Assembly (NCBI RefSeq): GCF_013410105.1
Contig: NZ_JACCCJ010000001.1
Coordinates: 1,612,001 to 1,676,000, forward strand
Direction: 5' to 3'
From: Sphingopyxis sp. JAI108
GTDB lineage: Bacteria > Pseudomonadota > Alphaproteobacteria > Sphingomonadales > Sphingomonadaceae
Length of the DNA stretch: 64,000 nucleotides
This document shows positions 27,897 to 36,818 of this stretch, piece by piece (the first letter of the stretch is position 1; every line of letters starts with the position of its first letter). A program made the position numbers and the translations under genes. Below the pieces are notes generated by a model that was not told the DNA's origin, did no database searches, and worked only from the letters and a program-made list of their open reading frames with translations.

Positions 27897-28261
27897 TCGA
27901 CGCGCAGTTCGACAGCGACATATTGATCGATGCGCTGAACGGCGTCGAGGCCGCGCGCGCCGAAATCCGCCGCGCCGGACGCAAGAGCGTCAGCCGCGTC
28001 AGCTGGACCGAGGTGATGTCGGCGGCCGATTCCTCGTCGGTGAAGGCGGTCGAGGCCTTCCTCGGCTGTTTCCAGATCGAGGAGATCGGCGATGCCGTCG
28101 CGCGCCGCGCCGCTGCCCTGCGCGCCGAGCGCAAGGGCTTGACCTTGGCCGATGCTTTCGTACTGGCGACCGCGCAGATCAGCGGGCGCATCCTCGTTAC
28201 GCGCAATATCAAGGTGTTTCCGGCGTCGATGCCGGGTATTCGCGTCCCCTACACGCTATAG
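27893..28261 (+). CDS. PIN-domain (VapC-like) ribonuclease toxin
   Basis: A 122-residue PIN-domain protein. The first acidic residues are in FDSDILIDALNG (Asp7, Asp9), followed by a conserved SWTEVMSA with Glu, and TLADAFVLATAQ giving the third acidic site; ILVTRNIKVFP is the typical C-terminal strand. VapC toxins cut RNA, often tRNA, when the antitoxin is lost. The ATG overlaps the antitoxin stop. It ends only 13 bases before the glmS start, so it may be transcribed together with glmS. Confidence 0.88.
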   Translation: MIDAQFDSDILIDALNGVEAARAEIRRAGRKSVSRVSWTEVMSAADSSSVKAVEAFLGCFQIEEIGDAVARRAAALRAERKGLTLADAFVLATAQISGRILVTRNIKVFPASMPGIRVPYTL

Positions 28262-28274
28262 AAAGCCAGAACCC

Positions 28275-30098
28275 ATGTGCGGAATTATCGGAATCATCGG
28301 CACGGCCCAGGTGGCGGACCGCCTCGTCGACGGGCTCAAGCGCATGGAATATCGCGGCTATGATTCGGCGGGCGTGTGCACGGTCGAGGGGGGAGAGCTG
28401 ATCCGCCGCCGCGCCGAGGGCAAGCTGAACAATCTCGTCAAGGAGCTCGCGGGCAATCCCGCGCCGGGCACCGTCGGTATCGCGCACACGCGCTGGGCGA
28501 CGCACGGCGCGCCGACGACGAGCAACGCGCACCCGCACGCGACGGGCGAAGTCGCGCTCGTCCACAATGGCATCATCGAGAATTTCAAGCCGCTGCGCGA
28601 AGCACTGCAAGCGCGCGGCCGCACGTTCGAAAGCGAGACCGACACCGAAGTCGTCGCGCATCTCGTTTCGGAGCAGGTCGAGGCGGGCCTGTCGCCGCAG
28701 GATGCGGTGAAGGCGGTGCTGCCGCAGCTGCGCGGTGCCTTCGCGCTCGCCATCGCCTTTCGCCAGCATCCCGACCTGCTGATCGGCGCGCGCCTCGGGT
28801 CGCCGCTTGTCGTCGGCTATGGTGAGGGGGAGACCTATCTCGGCTCCGACGCGCTCGCGCTGGCTCCATTGACGCAGAAGATCGCCTATCTCGATGAGGG
28901 TGACTGGGTCGTCATTACGCGGGATGGCGCGCAGATCTACGATGCCGACAACAATCCCGTGACGCGCGAGATCACGACGTCGGGCGTCACCGCCGCGGCG
29001 GTCGAGAAGGGCAATTACCGCCACTTCATGCAGAAAGAGATTTTCGAGCAGCCGACCGTGGTCGCGCAGACGCTATCCTCCTACATCCGCCCGCTCGAAC
29101 AGACGGTCGCGCTGCCGCAGATGGACTTCGACCTGAGTTCGATCGACCGAATCACGATCGTCGCATGCGGGACCAGCTTCTATGCGGGCATGGTCGCCAA
29201 ATACTGGTTCGAGACCTTTGCGCGCGTTCCGGTCGACATCGATGTCGCGTCGGAGTTCCGCTACCGCGATCCGGTGCTCCAGCCGGGCGGGCTCGCGCTG
29301 TTCATCTCGCAGTCGGGCGAGACCGCCGACACGCTCGCAGCGCTGCGCCATTGCAAGGCGAACGGCCAGACGATCGCGGTCGTCGTCAACGTGCCGACGA
29401 GCAGCATGGCGCGCGAAGCCGACCTGTTGCTCCCGACCCACGCGGGACCCGAAATCGGCGTCGCCTCGACCAAGGCCTTCACCTGCCAGCTCGCGGTGCT
29501 CGCCGCGCTCGCGGCGCATCTCGCGCTCAAGAAGGGCAAGCTCAGCGCCGCCGAAGAGCGCGAGATCGTCAAGCATCTGATCGAGGCCCCCGCCGCGCTC
29601 AACGCCGCGCTCGCGCACGACGAGGAAATTTCGAAGATGGCGCATCTCGTCGCCCCCGCGCGCGACGTGCTCTACCTCGGCCGCGGCCCCGACTATCCGC
29701 TCGCCTTGGAGGGCGCGCTCAAGCTCAAGGAAATCTCATACATCCATGCCGAAGGCTATGCCTCGGGCGAGATGAAGCATGGTCCGATCGCGCTGATCGA
29801 CGAGGCGGTCCCGGTGATCGTCCTCGCGCCGTCGGGCCCCCTGTTCGAAAAGACGGTGAGCAACATGCAAGAGGTCATGGCGCGCGGCGGCAAAGTCGTG
29901 CTGATTTCCGACGCCGAAGGCCTCGCCGAAGCCGGCGACGGCTGCATGGCGATGATCGAAATGCCCAAGGTCCACCCGCTTATCGCGCCGCTCGTCTATG
30001 CGGTGCCGGTGCAGTTGCTCGCCTATCATGTGGCGGTCGCCAAGGGCACCGACGTCGATCAGCCGCGCAATCTGGCGAAGTCGGTGACCGTCGAATGA
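28275..30098 (+). CDS. glmS: Glucosamine-6-phosphate synthase (isomerizing)
   Basis: Makes glucosamine-6-phosphate from fructose-6-phosphate and glutamine, the first step to UDP-GlcNAc. The 607-residue product starts MCGIIGIIG, with Cys2 (Cys1 after Met removal) as the glutaminase nucleophile. HTRWATHG and GETDT-type regions follow in the N-terminal half. Two SIS domains are in the C-terminal half (CGTSFYAGMVAK, SQSGETADT, GRGPDYPLALEGALKLKE) and AKSVTVE is the conserved C-terminus. There is no glmS ribozyme upstream, as expected in alphaproteobacteria. Confidence 0.97.
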   Translation: MCGIIGIIGTAQVADRLVDGLKRMEYRGYDSAGVCTVEGGELIRRRAEGKLNNLVKELAGNPAPGTVGIAHTRWATHGAPTTSNAHPHATGEVALVHNGIIENFKPLREALQARGRTFESETDTEVVAHLVSEQVEAGLSPQDAVKAVLPQLRGAFALAIAFRQHPDLLIGARLGSPLVVGYGEGETYLGSDALALAPLTQKIAYLDEGDWVVITRDGAQIYDADNNPVTREITTSGVTAAAVEKGNYRHFMQKEIFEQPTVVAQTLSSYIRPLEQTVALPQMDFDLSSIDRITIVACGTSFYAGMVAKYWFETFARVPVDIDVASEFRYRDPVLQPGGLALFISQSGETADTLAALRHCKANGQTIAVVVNVPTSSMAREADLLLPTHAGPEIGVASTKAFTCQLAVLAALAAHLALKKGKLSAAEEREIVKHLIEAPAALNAALAHDEEISKMAHLVAPARDVLYLGRGPDYPLALEGALKLKEISYIHAEGYASGEMKHGPIALIDEAVPVIVLAPSGPLFEKTVSNMQEVMARGGKVVLISDAEGLAEAGDGCMAMIEMPKVHPLIAPLVYAVPVQLLAYHVAVAKGTDVDQPRNLAKSVTVE

Positions 30099-30508
30099 GC
30101 TGGAACACCACTTGCCATTGCGGCGCCGTCTCGGTCCGCCTCGCCAAGGCGCCCGAGGAGATCGCCGAGTGCAATTGCTCGCTCTGCTTTTCGCACGGGA
30201 TTCTCTGGGCCTATTATTCGCCGCGCGATGTGGTGATCGAGGGCGAGACGCGGACCTATAACCGCGCCGACCGGGAAAATCCCAATTCGGACCTGCATTT
30301 CTGCGCGACCTGCGGCTGTACAACGCATTGGTCGGCGACCGAGGGGCTGATCGAACGGATGGGCGGCGAGGTCGATATGATGGGGGTGAACATGCGCCTC
30401 TTCGACCCGGCGCAGCTTAGCGGTTTGAAGCTCAGCTTCCCCGACGGGCGCGGCTGGTCAGGCGAGGGGGCGTGGGGCTATGCGCGCGAGAATGAGGTCA
30501 TGCGCTGA
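30095..30508 (+). CDS. GFA-family (glutathione-dependent formaldehyde-activating-like) protein
   Basis: A 137-residue zinc protein. The cysteine motifs TCHCGAV, CNCSLC and HFCATCGCTTHW match the GFA fold, which binds zinc and, in some members, glutathione or formaldehyde adducts; many members have no known substrate. It overlaps the glmS stop (ATGA) and is thus translationally coupled. The function here is unknown. Confidence 0.85.
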   Translation: MSWNTTCHCGAVSVRLAKAPEEIAECNCSLCFSHGILWAYYSPRDVVIEGETRTYNRADRENPNSDLHFCATCGCTTHWSATEGLIERMGGEVDMMGVNMRLFDPAQLSGLKLSFPDGRGWSGEGAWGYARENEVMR

Positions 30509-30511
30509 CCG

Positions 30512-30700
30512 TCACTCCGTCGCGTTCGCCTGCGCGAGGATCGATGCAGCAACGTCCTCGATCCTGCCCGCGACCAGCAGCGGTGCGCCGCCGACCATGC
30601 CGACCTGAGTCTGGCCGTTTTCATAGTCGCGGAGCCAGGCGACATTTTCGGCGACGACGAGATAATTGCCGCCACGCGACTTGAGTTCGATGAATTTCAT
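30512..30700 (-). CDS. Small conserved protein of unknown function
   Basis: A 62-residue beta-rich protein (MKFIELKSRGGNYLVVAENVAWLRDYENG, then a GAPLLVAG strand and a C-terminal helix). The pattern recalls the small FlbD-like fold, but I would not assign a function. It converges on the GFA gene with a 3-base gap and has an AGGAGACATCGGC ribosome site. Confidence 0.6.
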   Translation of the reverse strand: MKFIELKSRGGNYLVVAENVAWLRDYENGQTQVGMVGGAPLLVAGRIEDVAASILAQANATE

Positions 30701-30759
30701 GCCGATGTCTCCTGTTCATCGAGGCTCTAGGCGGCAAATATGAAGATTACAGGATTCGC

Positions 30760-31443
30760 ATGAGCTTCGCTGCCATCATTTTCGATTTCGACGGCGTCGT
30801 CGCCGACAGCGAGGTGCGCGCGAACCTGTCGCTGGCCGAGAGCCTGACCGCAGCGGGGATGCCTGCGACCTATGACGAGTGCCTGCGCGACTATTACGGG
30901 CATAACTGGCAAGAGACGCAGAGGCGGATCGAGGCGCGATATGGGCGGCCGCTGCCCGCCGATTTTCGCGAGACGCATCGCGAACGGGCGCGGGCGCGCT
31001 ATATGGAAGGGTTCGACGCCGTGCCCGGCGTCGCCGACTTTCTCGACACGCTCGGACGATTGCCCCGCGCCATCGCCTCGTCGAGCCGCGCCGAATATAT
31101 CGGCTGGGCGCTTGGGCTTTTCGGGCTTGGCCACCATTTCGGCGCGCATGTCTACAGCGCCGACGGCTGGGACCGCGGCAAGCCGCATCCCGATATCTAC
31201 CTTGCTGCCGCGAAGGGGCTGGGCGTCGATCCCGCTTCGTGCCTTGCGATCGAGGATTCGCCGACCGGGGCGCAGGCGGCGCTTGCGGCGGGGATGACCG
31301 TCGTCGGTTTCTGCGGCGCGGGGCATATCGTCGACCGCGTGGCGCATGGCGAGATGCTCGGCAGTATCGGTGTGCACCGGGTTGCTTTCACCTTCGCCGA
31401 GCTTAGCATCGCCACAGAAGTGGGAACCGTCGCCGCTGGATAA
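30760..31443 (+). CDS. HAD-superfamily phosphatase (beta-phosphoglucomutase-like)
   Basis: A 227-residue HAD hydrolase. Motif 1 is FDFDGVVADSE, motif 2 is the Ser-rich IASSSRAEY, motif 3 is KPHPDIY and motif 4 is AIEDSPTGAQAALAAGM. This set is characteristic of the phosphoglucomutase/hydrolase subgroup that acts on small sugar phosphates. A helical cap is inserted after motif 1. The substrate cannot be inferred from its neighbours. Confidence 0.85.
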   Translation: MSFAAIIFDFDGVVADSEVRANLSLAESLTAAGMPATYDECLRDYYGHNWQETQRRIEARYGRPLPADFRETHRERARARYMEGFDAVPGVADFLDTLGRLPRAIASSSRAEYIGWALGLFGLGHHFGAHVYSADGWDRGKPHPDIYLAAAKGLGVDPASCLAIEDSPTGAQAALAAGMTVVGFCGAGHIVDRVAHGEMLGSIGVHRVAFTFAELSIATEVGTVAAG

Positions 31444-31484
31444 TGGTCGTTATTCTATCACGAACCGCCGCAAGGAGAGACACG

Positions 31485-32357
31485 ATGTGCACCGAGAATA
31501 CCGAAGCCGACCTCGACCGCGCCGGGATGCCCGTTGCGCGCCGCAGCTTTACGGCGCTCGCGGGCGCTGGCGCGTTGATGGCGGCGCTGCCCGTGCGCGC
31601 GCTGGCGGGCAAGCCGGTGAAGGGGCGCGACGTCACGATCACGACCGATGACGGAACGTGCGACGCCTATTTCGTCGCGCCGGCCGAGGGCAAGCACCCC
31701 GGCGTGCTGGTGTGGCCCGATATTCGCGGCCTGCGCCCCGCATTCCGTCAGATGGCCGACCGGCTCGCGGGCGAGGGCTATGCGGTGCTGACGGTCAATC
31801 CCTTCTACCGCTGGCAGAAATCTCCGGTGGTCGATGCCGCCAATGACTGGGGCAATCTCGAAGTGCGTGAAAAGCTGTTCGGTTATCTCAAGCAGCTTAC
31901 GAAGCCGATCGTCGAGACCGACGCCAAGGCGCATCTCGCCTTTCTCGACGCGCAAGGCGAAGTCGATACGGGCCGCAAGATCGGCACCGCCGGTTACTGC
32001 ATGGGCGGGCCGATGGTCATCTATACCGCCGCATTGAAGCCCGACCGCGTCGGGGCCGCGGCGAGCTTTCACGGTGGCGGGGTGGGCACCGACAAGCCCG
32101 ACAGTCCGCACCTGCTGATCCCCGCGACCAGCGCGGGCTATCTGTTCGCGATCGCCGACAATGACGACAAGGAAAGCCCGAACGAGAAGGTGTTGCTGCA
32201 GGAGGTATTGGCTCCGCGCAAGCAGTGGCACGAGGTCGAGGTCTATGAAGGTGCGATGCACGGCTGGTGCCCGCCCGATGGCCGCGCCTACAACGAGGCA
32301 GCGGCGGAGAAGGCGTGGGGACGCCAACTCGAGCTGTTCAAGGCCGAATTGACCTGA
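31485..32357 (+). CDS. Dienelactone hydrolase family protein with twin-arginine-like signal
   Basis: A 290-residue alpha/beta hydrolase. The nucleophile is Cys in GYCMGG, the acid Asp lies in the IADNDDKES region and the His in AMHGWCPP; this Cys-Asp-His set is typical of dienelactone hydrolases. The N-terminus ARRSFTALAGAGALMAALPVRALA looks like a twin-arginine or Sec signal, so the enzyme is probably exported. The ATG at 31485 has an AAGGAGAG ribosome site. Substrate unknown. Confidence 0.84.
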   Translation: MCTENTEADLDRAGMPVARRSFTALAGAGALMAALPVRALAGKPVKGRDVTITTDDGTCDAYFVAPAEGKHPGVLVWPDIRGLRPAFRQMADRLAGEGYAVLTVNPFYRWQKSPVVDAANDWGNLEVREKLFGYLKQLTKPIVETDAKAHLAFLDAQGEVDTGRKIGTAGYCMGGPMVIYTAALKPDRVGAAASFHGGGVGTDKPDSPHLLIPATSAGYLFAIADNDDKESPNEKVLLQEVLAPRKQWHEVEVYEGAMHGWCPPDGRAYNEAAAEKAWGRQLELFKAELT

Positions 32358-32372
32358 CGCGCGCCGCCACGG

Positions 32373-32840
32373 TCAGTGCGCGTGCGCGCTGCTGCCGGCG
32401 GCATAGCTTGCATAGACGCGCTGGCCGGCGGGTCCGAAGGTCATGACCTTATAGGCCTCGCGGTGGTCGCCATGTTCCATGCCGGGCGAGCCCATCGGCA
32501 TTCCCGCGACCGCGAGGCCCTTTACGCCCTTCGGCTTTTCGCGGAGCAGGCGGGCGATGTCCTTCGCGGGCACATGGCCCTCGATCACATAGCCCCCGAC
32601 GAGCACGGTGTGGCAGCTGCGCAGCGCCGGCGGCACGCCCTGCTTGTCCTTGACCGCGCTCATGTCGGGCGAGTTGACGATCACCGCCTTCGTTCCGAAC
32701 GACGCTTTCACCTGTTCGAGCCATTTGAGGCAGCAGCCGCAGCCGGCGTCGCGGAACATCACCGGGTTCGCGGCGTGCGCGGTGCCGATGACGGCAGAGA
32801 AAGCGGCGAGGGCGAAAAACGCGCGGCGGGCAGAGGTCAT
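32373..32840 (-). CDS. DUF411 metal-binding periplasmic protein
   Basis: A 155-residue exported protein of the DUF411 family, linked to copper handling. After a signal peptide (FFALAAFSAVIGTAHA) it has the conserved DAGCGCCLKW motif, then SCHTVLVGGYVIEGHVP and the IARLLREKP and GMPMGSPGME blocks, and a His-rich C-terminus (SSAHAH). The CGCC and M/H motifs are likely metal ligands. No other copper gene is adjacent. Confidence 0.88.
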   Translation of the reverse strand: MTSARRAFFALAAFSAVIGTAHAANPVMFRDAGCGCCLKWLEQVKASFGTKAVIVNSPDMSAVKDKQGVPPALRSCHTVLVGGYVIEGHVPAKDIARLLREKPKGVKGLAVAGMPMGSPGMEHGDHREAYKVMTFGPAGQRVYASYAAGSSAHAH

Positions 32841-32887
32841 CGCAAATCCTTTTGGAAGAGATGCCCGCGAATCTATAGGGCAGGTCC

Positions 32888-33460
32888 ATGAAAGTCCATT
32901 TCATCCGTTCGGGCGAGCGCCGCTACAGCATGCGGATCGAGCGCGAGGGTTTGCCGGTGCTCGTCATGGATCCGGCCCCCGGTTTCGATCCCGACCTGCC
33001 GCACGACATGGCGCATTTCGTCGTCGAGGCGGCACTGGGGCTCAGGACGGGGGTGTTCGGCCAGATCGCGGCGGGTGGCGACGCGGGTTCCTTTCGCGTC
33101 GAGGCCGCCGACGGCGAGATGTCGGCGAAGGAGCGCCAGCGCGCCGCGCGCAAGCAGGTCGCCAAGGGCGCGAAGCTGATCCGGAGCCAGGGCCGGGAGG
33201 GCGAATTGTCCGAACTCGCCGCCTTCCTGTTCGACATCGGCTGGCGGCGTCAGTCGCGACCCGGCAGCGCCGCGCAGCGCGGCGCGCTCGGCGAGGCGGA
33301 ACGGACGCGCGCATCGCTCAGCGCCGACGAGCGTGCGAGGATCGACGCTGCGCGGCGCCAAGTGTTCGCCGATTTCGATCGGCGGGCGGCCGAATGGCGC
33401 GCGCTGCGGGTGGGTGAGGCGCTGGTGCTGGAATGGCCGACCGGTCAGCCCATCGGGTAG
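32888..33460 (+). CDS. Hypothetical protein
   Basis: A 190-residue soluble protein: the first 60 residues are a beta-rich segment (MKVHFIRSGERRYSMRIE), followed by a charged helical part with many Arg, Ala and Glu. I do not recognise a family and see no signal or membrane segment. Its 3' end overlaps the convergent aldo/keto reductase gene by 16 bases. Confidence 0.68.
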   Translation: MKVHFIRSGERRYSMRIEREGLPVLVMDPAPGFDPDLPHDMAHFVVEAALGLRTGVFGQIAAGGDAGSFRVEAADGEMSAKERQRAARKQVAKGAKLIRSQGREGELSELAAFLFDIGWRRQSRPGSAAQRGALGEAERTRASLSADERARIDAARRQVFADFDRRAAEWRALRVGEALVLEWPTGQPIG

Positions 33461-34461
33461 AGGATGTCCTTGCTGACCTTGTGCAGCGCCTTCATCACAT
33501 CGTCGGCAAGCACCAGTTCCATCGCGTCGAGGATGGGATCGAGCTGGTCGTCGGCGCTGACACCGACGATCGTCGAGGCGACGAAATCATGCTGTTTCGA
33601 CCAGGCGGTCGCCATCGTCACCGGATGCAGCCCAGCCTCTTCGGCGATCTTGAGATAGCGTTCGGTCGCCGCGAGGCTCCTTTCGTTGACGAAACGGCGT
33701 CCCATCGCGGCTTGCCGCCCTTCCATCTGGAGATAACGTGAAAAGCGTGCGCCTTCAGGGGTCGCCCCGCCCTGATATTTGCCCGACAGCACTCCGCCCG
33801 CGAGCGGCGAATAGGGGATCAGGCTGACGCCTTCCTGCCGGCACACCTGCGCCAGCTCATCCTCGAAGCGGCGGTTGTTGAGGCTGAAATTATTCTGGAT
33901 CGTGTGGTAGCGCGCGCCGCCCAGCTTCTCCGACGCGGCGAGCGACTTCATCAGCCCCCAGCTCGTCTCGTTCGAGCAGCCGAGGATGCGCACCTTGCCG
34001 GCGCGGACGAGCTCGTCGAGCGCGTCCATCATCTCGTCATAGGGCGCGTCATGGTCAGGCCAGTGCGTCTGGTAGAGGTCGATATAATCGGTCTGGAGCC
34101 GCGTCAGGCTGTCGTCCACCGCCTGCATGATATTCTTGCGGTCGAGCGCGGTCATGCCGTTCCGGCACGGCGATTTGAACCAGACGTGGCTCGGCCCCGA
34201 AACCTTGGTCGCCATGATGATCGCGTCGCGCGGCTTGGTCTTCATCCAGCGCCCGACGATCTCTTCGGTGCGGCCGACCCATTTGACGTCGGGCGGGACC
34301 GGATAGCCCTCGGCGGTGTCGTAGAAGTTGATACCGGCATCGAAGCAGCGGTCGAGGACTCGAAACGCCGTCGCCTCGTCGGCCTGACTGCCGAAGGTCA
34401 TCGTTCCCATGCAGATGTCGGACACATGGATGGCGCTCTGGCCGAGGCGGCGGCTGGGCAT
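33445..34461 (-). CDS. Aldo/keto reductase
   Basis: A 338-residue NADPH-dependent reductase. The tetrad is visible: Asp and Tyr in NFYDTAEGY, Lys in IMATKVSG and His in YQTHWPD. The N-terminus PSRRLGQSAIHVSDICMGTM and the C-terminal nucleotide-binding part (TIVGVSADDQLDPILDA) resemble the Tas/YghZ branch of potassium-channel beta-subunit-like reductases. ATG 34461 has GGAGAAG upstream. The substrate is not known. Confidence 0.88.
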   Translation of the reverse strand: MPSRRLGQSAIHVSDICMGTMTFGSQADEATAFRVLDRCFDAGINFYDTAEGYPVPPDVKWVGRTEEIVGRWMKTKPRDAIIMATKVSGPSHVWFKSPCRNGMTALDRKNIMQAVDDSLTRLQTDYIDLYQTHWPDHDAPYDEMMDALDELVRAGKVRILGCSNETSWGLMKSLAASEKLGGARYHTIQNNFSLNNRRFEDELAQVCRQEGVSLIPYSPLAGGVLSGKYQGGATPEGARFSRYLQMEGRQAAMGRRFVNERSLAATERYLKIAEEAGLHPVTMATAWSKQHDFVASTIVGVSADDQLDPILDAMELVLADDVMKALHKVSKDILYPMG

Positions 34462-34527
34462 GGCTGATCTTCTCCGGTCGCGAGGGAGGGGAGCGCCGTC
34501 TTTAGGTTGCGCTTCGCAACCTGGCAA

Positions 34528-35118
34528 TCAGATCAGCAGCGCGAGCGAGCCGACGAGCAGCGCGGCCATCGTCCAGTTGAACGCCTTCAGCCGCGCCGGG
34601 CTCGACAGCCAGCCACGCAGCGACACGCCCATCACCGCCCACAGGCTGGTCGAGGGCAGGTTGATGACCCCGAAGACGACCGCGACGAGCAGCACGGCAG
34701 CGAAATTGCGATCGGGAGCGTAAAGCGCGATGGCGGTCAGCGCCATCGACCAGGCTTTCGGGTTTACCCATTGGAACAGCACTGCCTGGAAAAAGCTCAT
34801 CGGCTTGCCGCGCGCGCTGCCTTCGGTGTCGGGCGCGGCGGCGTTGGCGATCTTCCATGCAAGCCAGAGGAGATAAGCAACGCTGACCACCTTGAGGATG
34901 ATATTGAGCGCCGGAAACAGGTCGAACAGCCCCATCAGTCCGACGCCGACAAGCACGATCATCAGGGTGAAGCCGATGCCGACGCCAAGCGCGTGGGGCA
35001 CGGTGCGGCGCAGGCCGAAATTGGCGCCCGACGCCATCAGCATCATATTGTTCGGCCCCGGCGTGATCGAGGAGACAAGCGCGAAGGCGGAGAGAGCGGC
35101 GAGCGTGGTCTGGTTCAT
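34528..35118 (-). CDS. LysE/RhtB-family amino-acid exporter
   Basis: A 196-residue inner-membrane protein with about six helices. The family signature SSITPGPNNMMLMASGANFG is near the N-terminus and AVLFQWVNPKAW follows in the middle. LysE and RhtB proteins export amino acids such as lysine, homoserine or threonine. The ATG at 35118 excludes leader sequence that belongs to the divergent promoter. It is transcribed away from an Lrp-type gene, so it is probably regulated by it. Confidence 0.9.
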   Translation of the reverse strand: MNQTTLAALSAFALVSSITPGPNNMMLMASGANFGLRRTVPHALGVGIGFTLMIVLVGVGLMGLFDLFPALNIILKVVSVAYLLWLAWKIANAAAPDTEGSARGKPMSFFQAVLFQWVNPKAWSMALTAIALYAPDRNFAAVLLVAVVFGVINLPSTSLWAVMGVSLRGWLSSPARLKAFNWTMAALLVGSLALLI

Positions 35119-35150
35119 CGGCGCAATATAATGCGTTTCGCTGCGCAACA

Positions 35151-35190
35151 GATTGCAAAGTTGATGCAGATTGCGATAGATTATGCAATC
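35151..35190. promoter_or_regulatory. Divergent lysE/lrp control region
   Basis: GATTGCA (35151-35157) and TGCAATC (35184-35190) form an inverted repeat, with a GATGCAGATTGCGATAG stretch between holding further partial copies. It lies between the exporter and the Lrp-type gene and overlaps the regulator's own start. This fits the multi-site binding of Lrp proteins. Confidence 0.5.
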
Positions 35191-35644
35191 CATGATCAAG
35201 ATCGATGCCATTGGCCGCAAGATATTGCAAGAATTGTCTCACGACGGGCGAATCTCGAACCTCGAACTCGCCGAGCGCGTCGGGTTGTCGCCTTCGGCCT
35301 GCCTGCGCCGCGTGCAGGAGCTTGAGCGCAGCGGCGTGATCAAGGGTTATCGCGCGGTAATCGATCCGACGAAGCTCGGGCTGACCTTCCTCGCCTATGT
35401 GACCGTTGGGCTCTCGTCGCACACCAAGAAATCGCAGGCGGATTTCGAGGCGGCGATGGCCGATGCACCGGAAGTGCGCGAATGCCACAATATCACCGGG
35501 ACGATCGAATATCTGCTGCGCGTCGAGACCGAGGATCTGGCGGCGTACAAGCATTTCCACACCGAAGTGCTGGGCGTGCTGCCGCAGGTCCATTCGATTA
35601 CCACCTATGTTCTGATGGATTCGCCCAAGGACGAGCGGGCGTAG
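35183..35644 (+). CDS. Lrp/AsnC-family regulator
   Basis: A 153-residue regulator: helix-turn-helix IGRKILQELSHDGRISNLELAERVGLSPSACLRRVQELE at the N-terminus and the RAM ligand domain (SSHTKKSQADFEAAM, HNITGTIEYLLRVETEDL). It probably senses an amino acid and controls the divergent LysE exporter and itself. ATG 35183 is used; ATG 35192 (MIKIDAIG) is equally possible since neither has a good ribosome site. Confidence 0.88.
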   Translation: MQSMIKIDAIGRKILQELSHDGRISNLELAERVGLSPSACLRRVQELERSGVIKGYRAVIDPTKLGLTFLAYVTVGLSSHTKKSQADFEAAMADAPEVRECHNITGTIEYLLRVETEDLAAYKHFHTEVLGVLPQVHSITTYVLMDSPKDERA

Positions 35645-35711
35645 TTTTTCTTCGCCATGCCCGCGAAGCTGTGCGGTTGAACCCATCGTTCCTCGACCGC
35701 ATATCGGTTTC

Positions 35712-36698
35712 ATGACGAAACTCTCTTTCCTCGACCTCGTGCCCGTCACCGATACCGGTACGATCGCCCAGTCGCTCGCCAATGCTGCGGATCTCGCCCG
35801 CCACGCCGAGGCGCTCGGTTACGAACGTTACTGGGTCGCCGAGCATCACGGCATGGCGGGGATCGCAAGCGCGGCGACGTCGGTCGTGCTCGCGCACCTC
35901 GGCCACGCCACCCAAAGCATTCGCATCGGTTCGGCCGGCATCATGCTGCCGAACCATGCCCCGATGGTGATCGCCGAACAGTTCGGCACGCTCGAAGCCC
36001 TGTTCCCCGGACGCGTCGATCTGGGCCTGGGCCGCGCACCGGGGTCGGACCAGCGCGTCGCGCGCGCGCTGCGCCGCACCCTCGCGAGCGACGAGCGGCA
36101 GTTTCCGCAGGATGTGCTGGAGCTTCAGGCATTTCTGGCGGGCGACGATCAACTTGGCATCACGGCGGTGCCGGGAGCGGGCACGCATATTCCGCTGTGG
36201 ATTCTTGGTTCCAGTACCTTTGGCGCGCAGCTCGCGGCGATGCTTGGGCTGCCTTACGCCTTCGCGAGCCACTTCGCGCCCGACGCGCTCGACGAGGCGC
36301 TCGACATCTATCGCCGCCAGTTCAAACCGTCGGCGCAGCTTGCCGAACCCTATGCCGCCGCCGCGTTCAACGTCTTCGCCGCCGATACGCGCGACGAAGC
36401 CGAACTGCTCGCGAGCTCGCAACAACAGGCCTTCGTCGCACTCCGCACCGGCAATCCGGGCAAGATGAAGCCGCCGCTCGCGGGGTACAAGGACAGCCTG
36501 CCGCCCAATGCGCGCGCGATCCTCGACCATGTGCTGCAATGCTCGGCGGTGGGGACGGTCGACGACGTCGCGGCGGGGCTGAGGGCCTTTGTTGCGCGCA
36601 CCGGGGTTGATGAAGTGATCGTCGCATCGTCGATGTATGACCATGCAGCACGCAAACATTCGGTTGCGCTTGCCATGGAGGCGGCGCGCAGCCTCTGA
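35712..36698 (+). CDS. LLM-class flavin-dependent oxidoreductase
   Basis: A 328-residue bacterial-luciferase-like protein. It has LGYERYWVAEHHGM, VLAHLGHATQSIRIGSAGIMLPNHAPMVIAEQFGTLEALFPGRVDLGLGRAPG and a late LPPNARAI segment, the pattern of the group 1 luciferase-family oxidoreductases that use FMNH2. Neither the substrate nor the partner reductase can be named. It is followed by a promoter region for the next TonB receptor. Confidence 0.87.
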   Translation: MTKLSFLDLVPVTDTGTIAQSLANAADLARHAEALGYERYWVAEHHGMAGIASAATSVVLAHLGHATQSIRIGSAGIMLPNHAPMVIAEQFGTLEALFPGRVDLGLGRAPGSDQRVARALRRTLASDERQFPQDVLELQAFLAGDDQLGITAVPGAGTHIPLWILGSSTFGAQLAAMLGLPYAFASHFAPDALDEALDIYRRQFKPSAQLAEPYAAAAFNVFAADTRDEAELLASSQQQAFVALRTGNPGKMKPPLAGYKDSLPPNARAILDHVLQCSAVGTVDDVAAGLRAFVARTGVDEVIVASSMYDHAARKHSVALAMEAARSL

Positions 36699-36818
36699 TT
36701 CGTCAACACATGTGACGGTTGGCGTCATCAAAACATCGTGAAACGGTCACGGTTGCGTCGTCGAATCGACGCGGCGGACCCCTAGGCGCAGCGCGTCATT
36801 CCAAAAGGGGTCGCTTCC

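Noticed and set aside
26666..28261. A prophage or insertion sequence
   Set aside because: There is no integrase, transposase, direct repeat or tRNA end here; only a lipoprotein gene and a toxin-antitoxin pair.
28262..28274. A glmS ribozyme
   Set aside because: The gap between the toxin gene and glmS is only 13 bases, far too short for the ribozyme.
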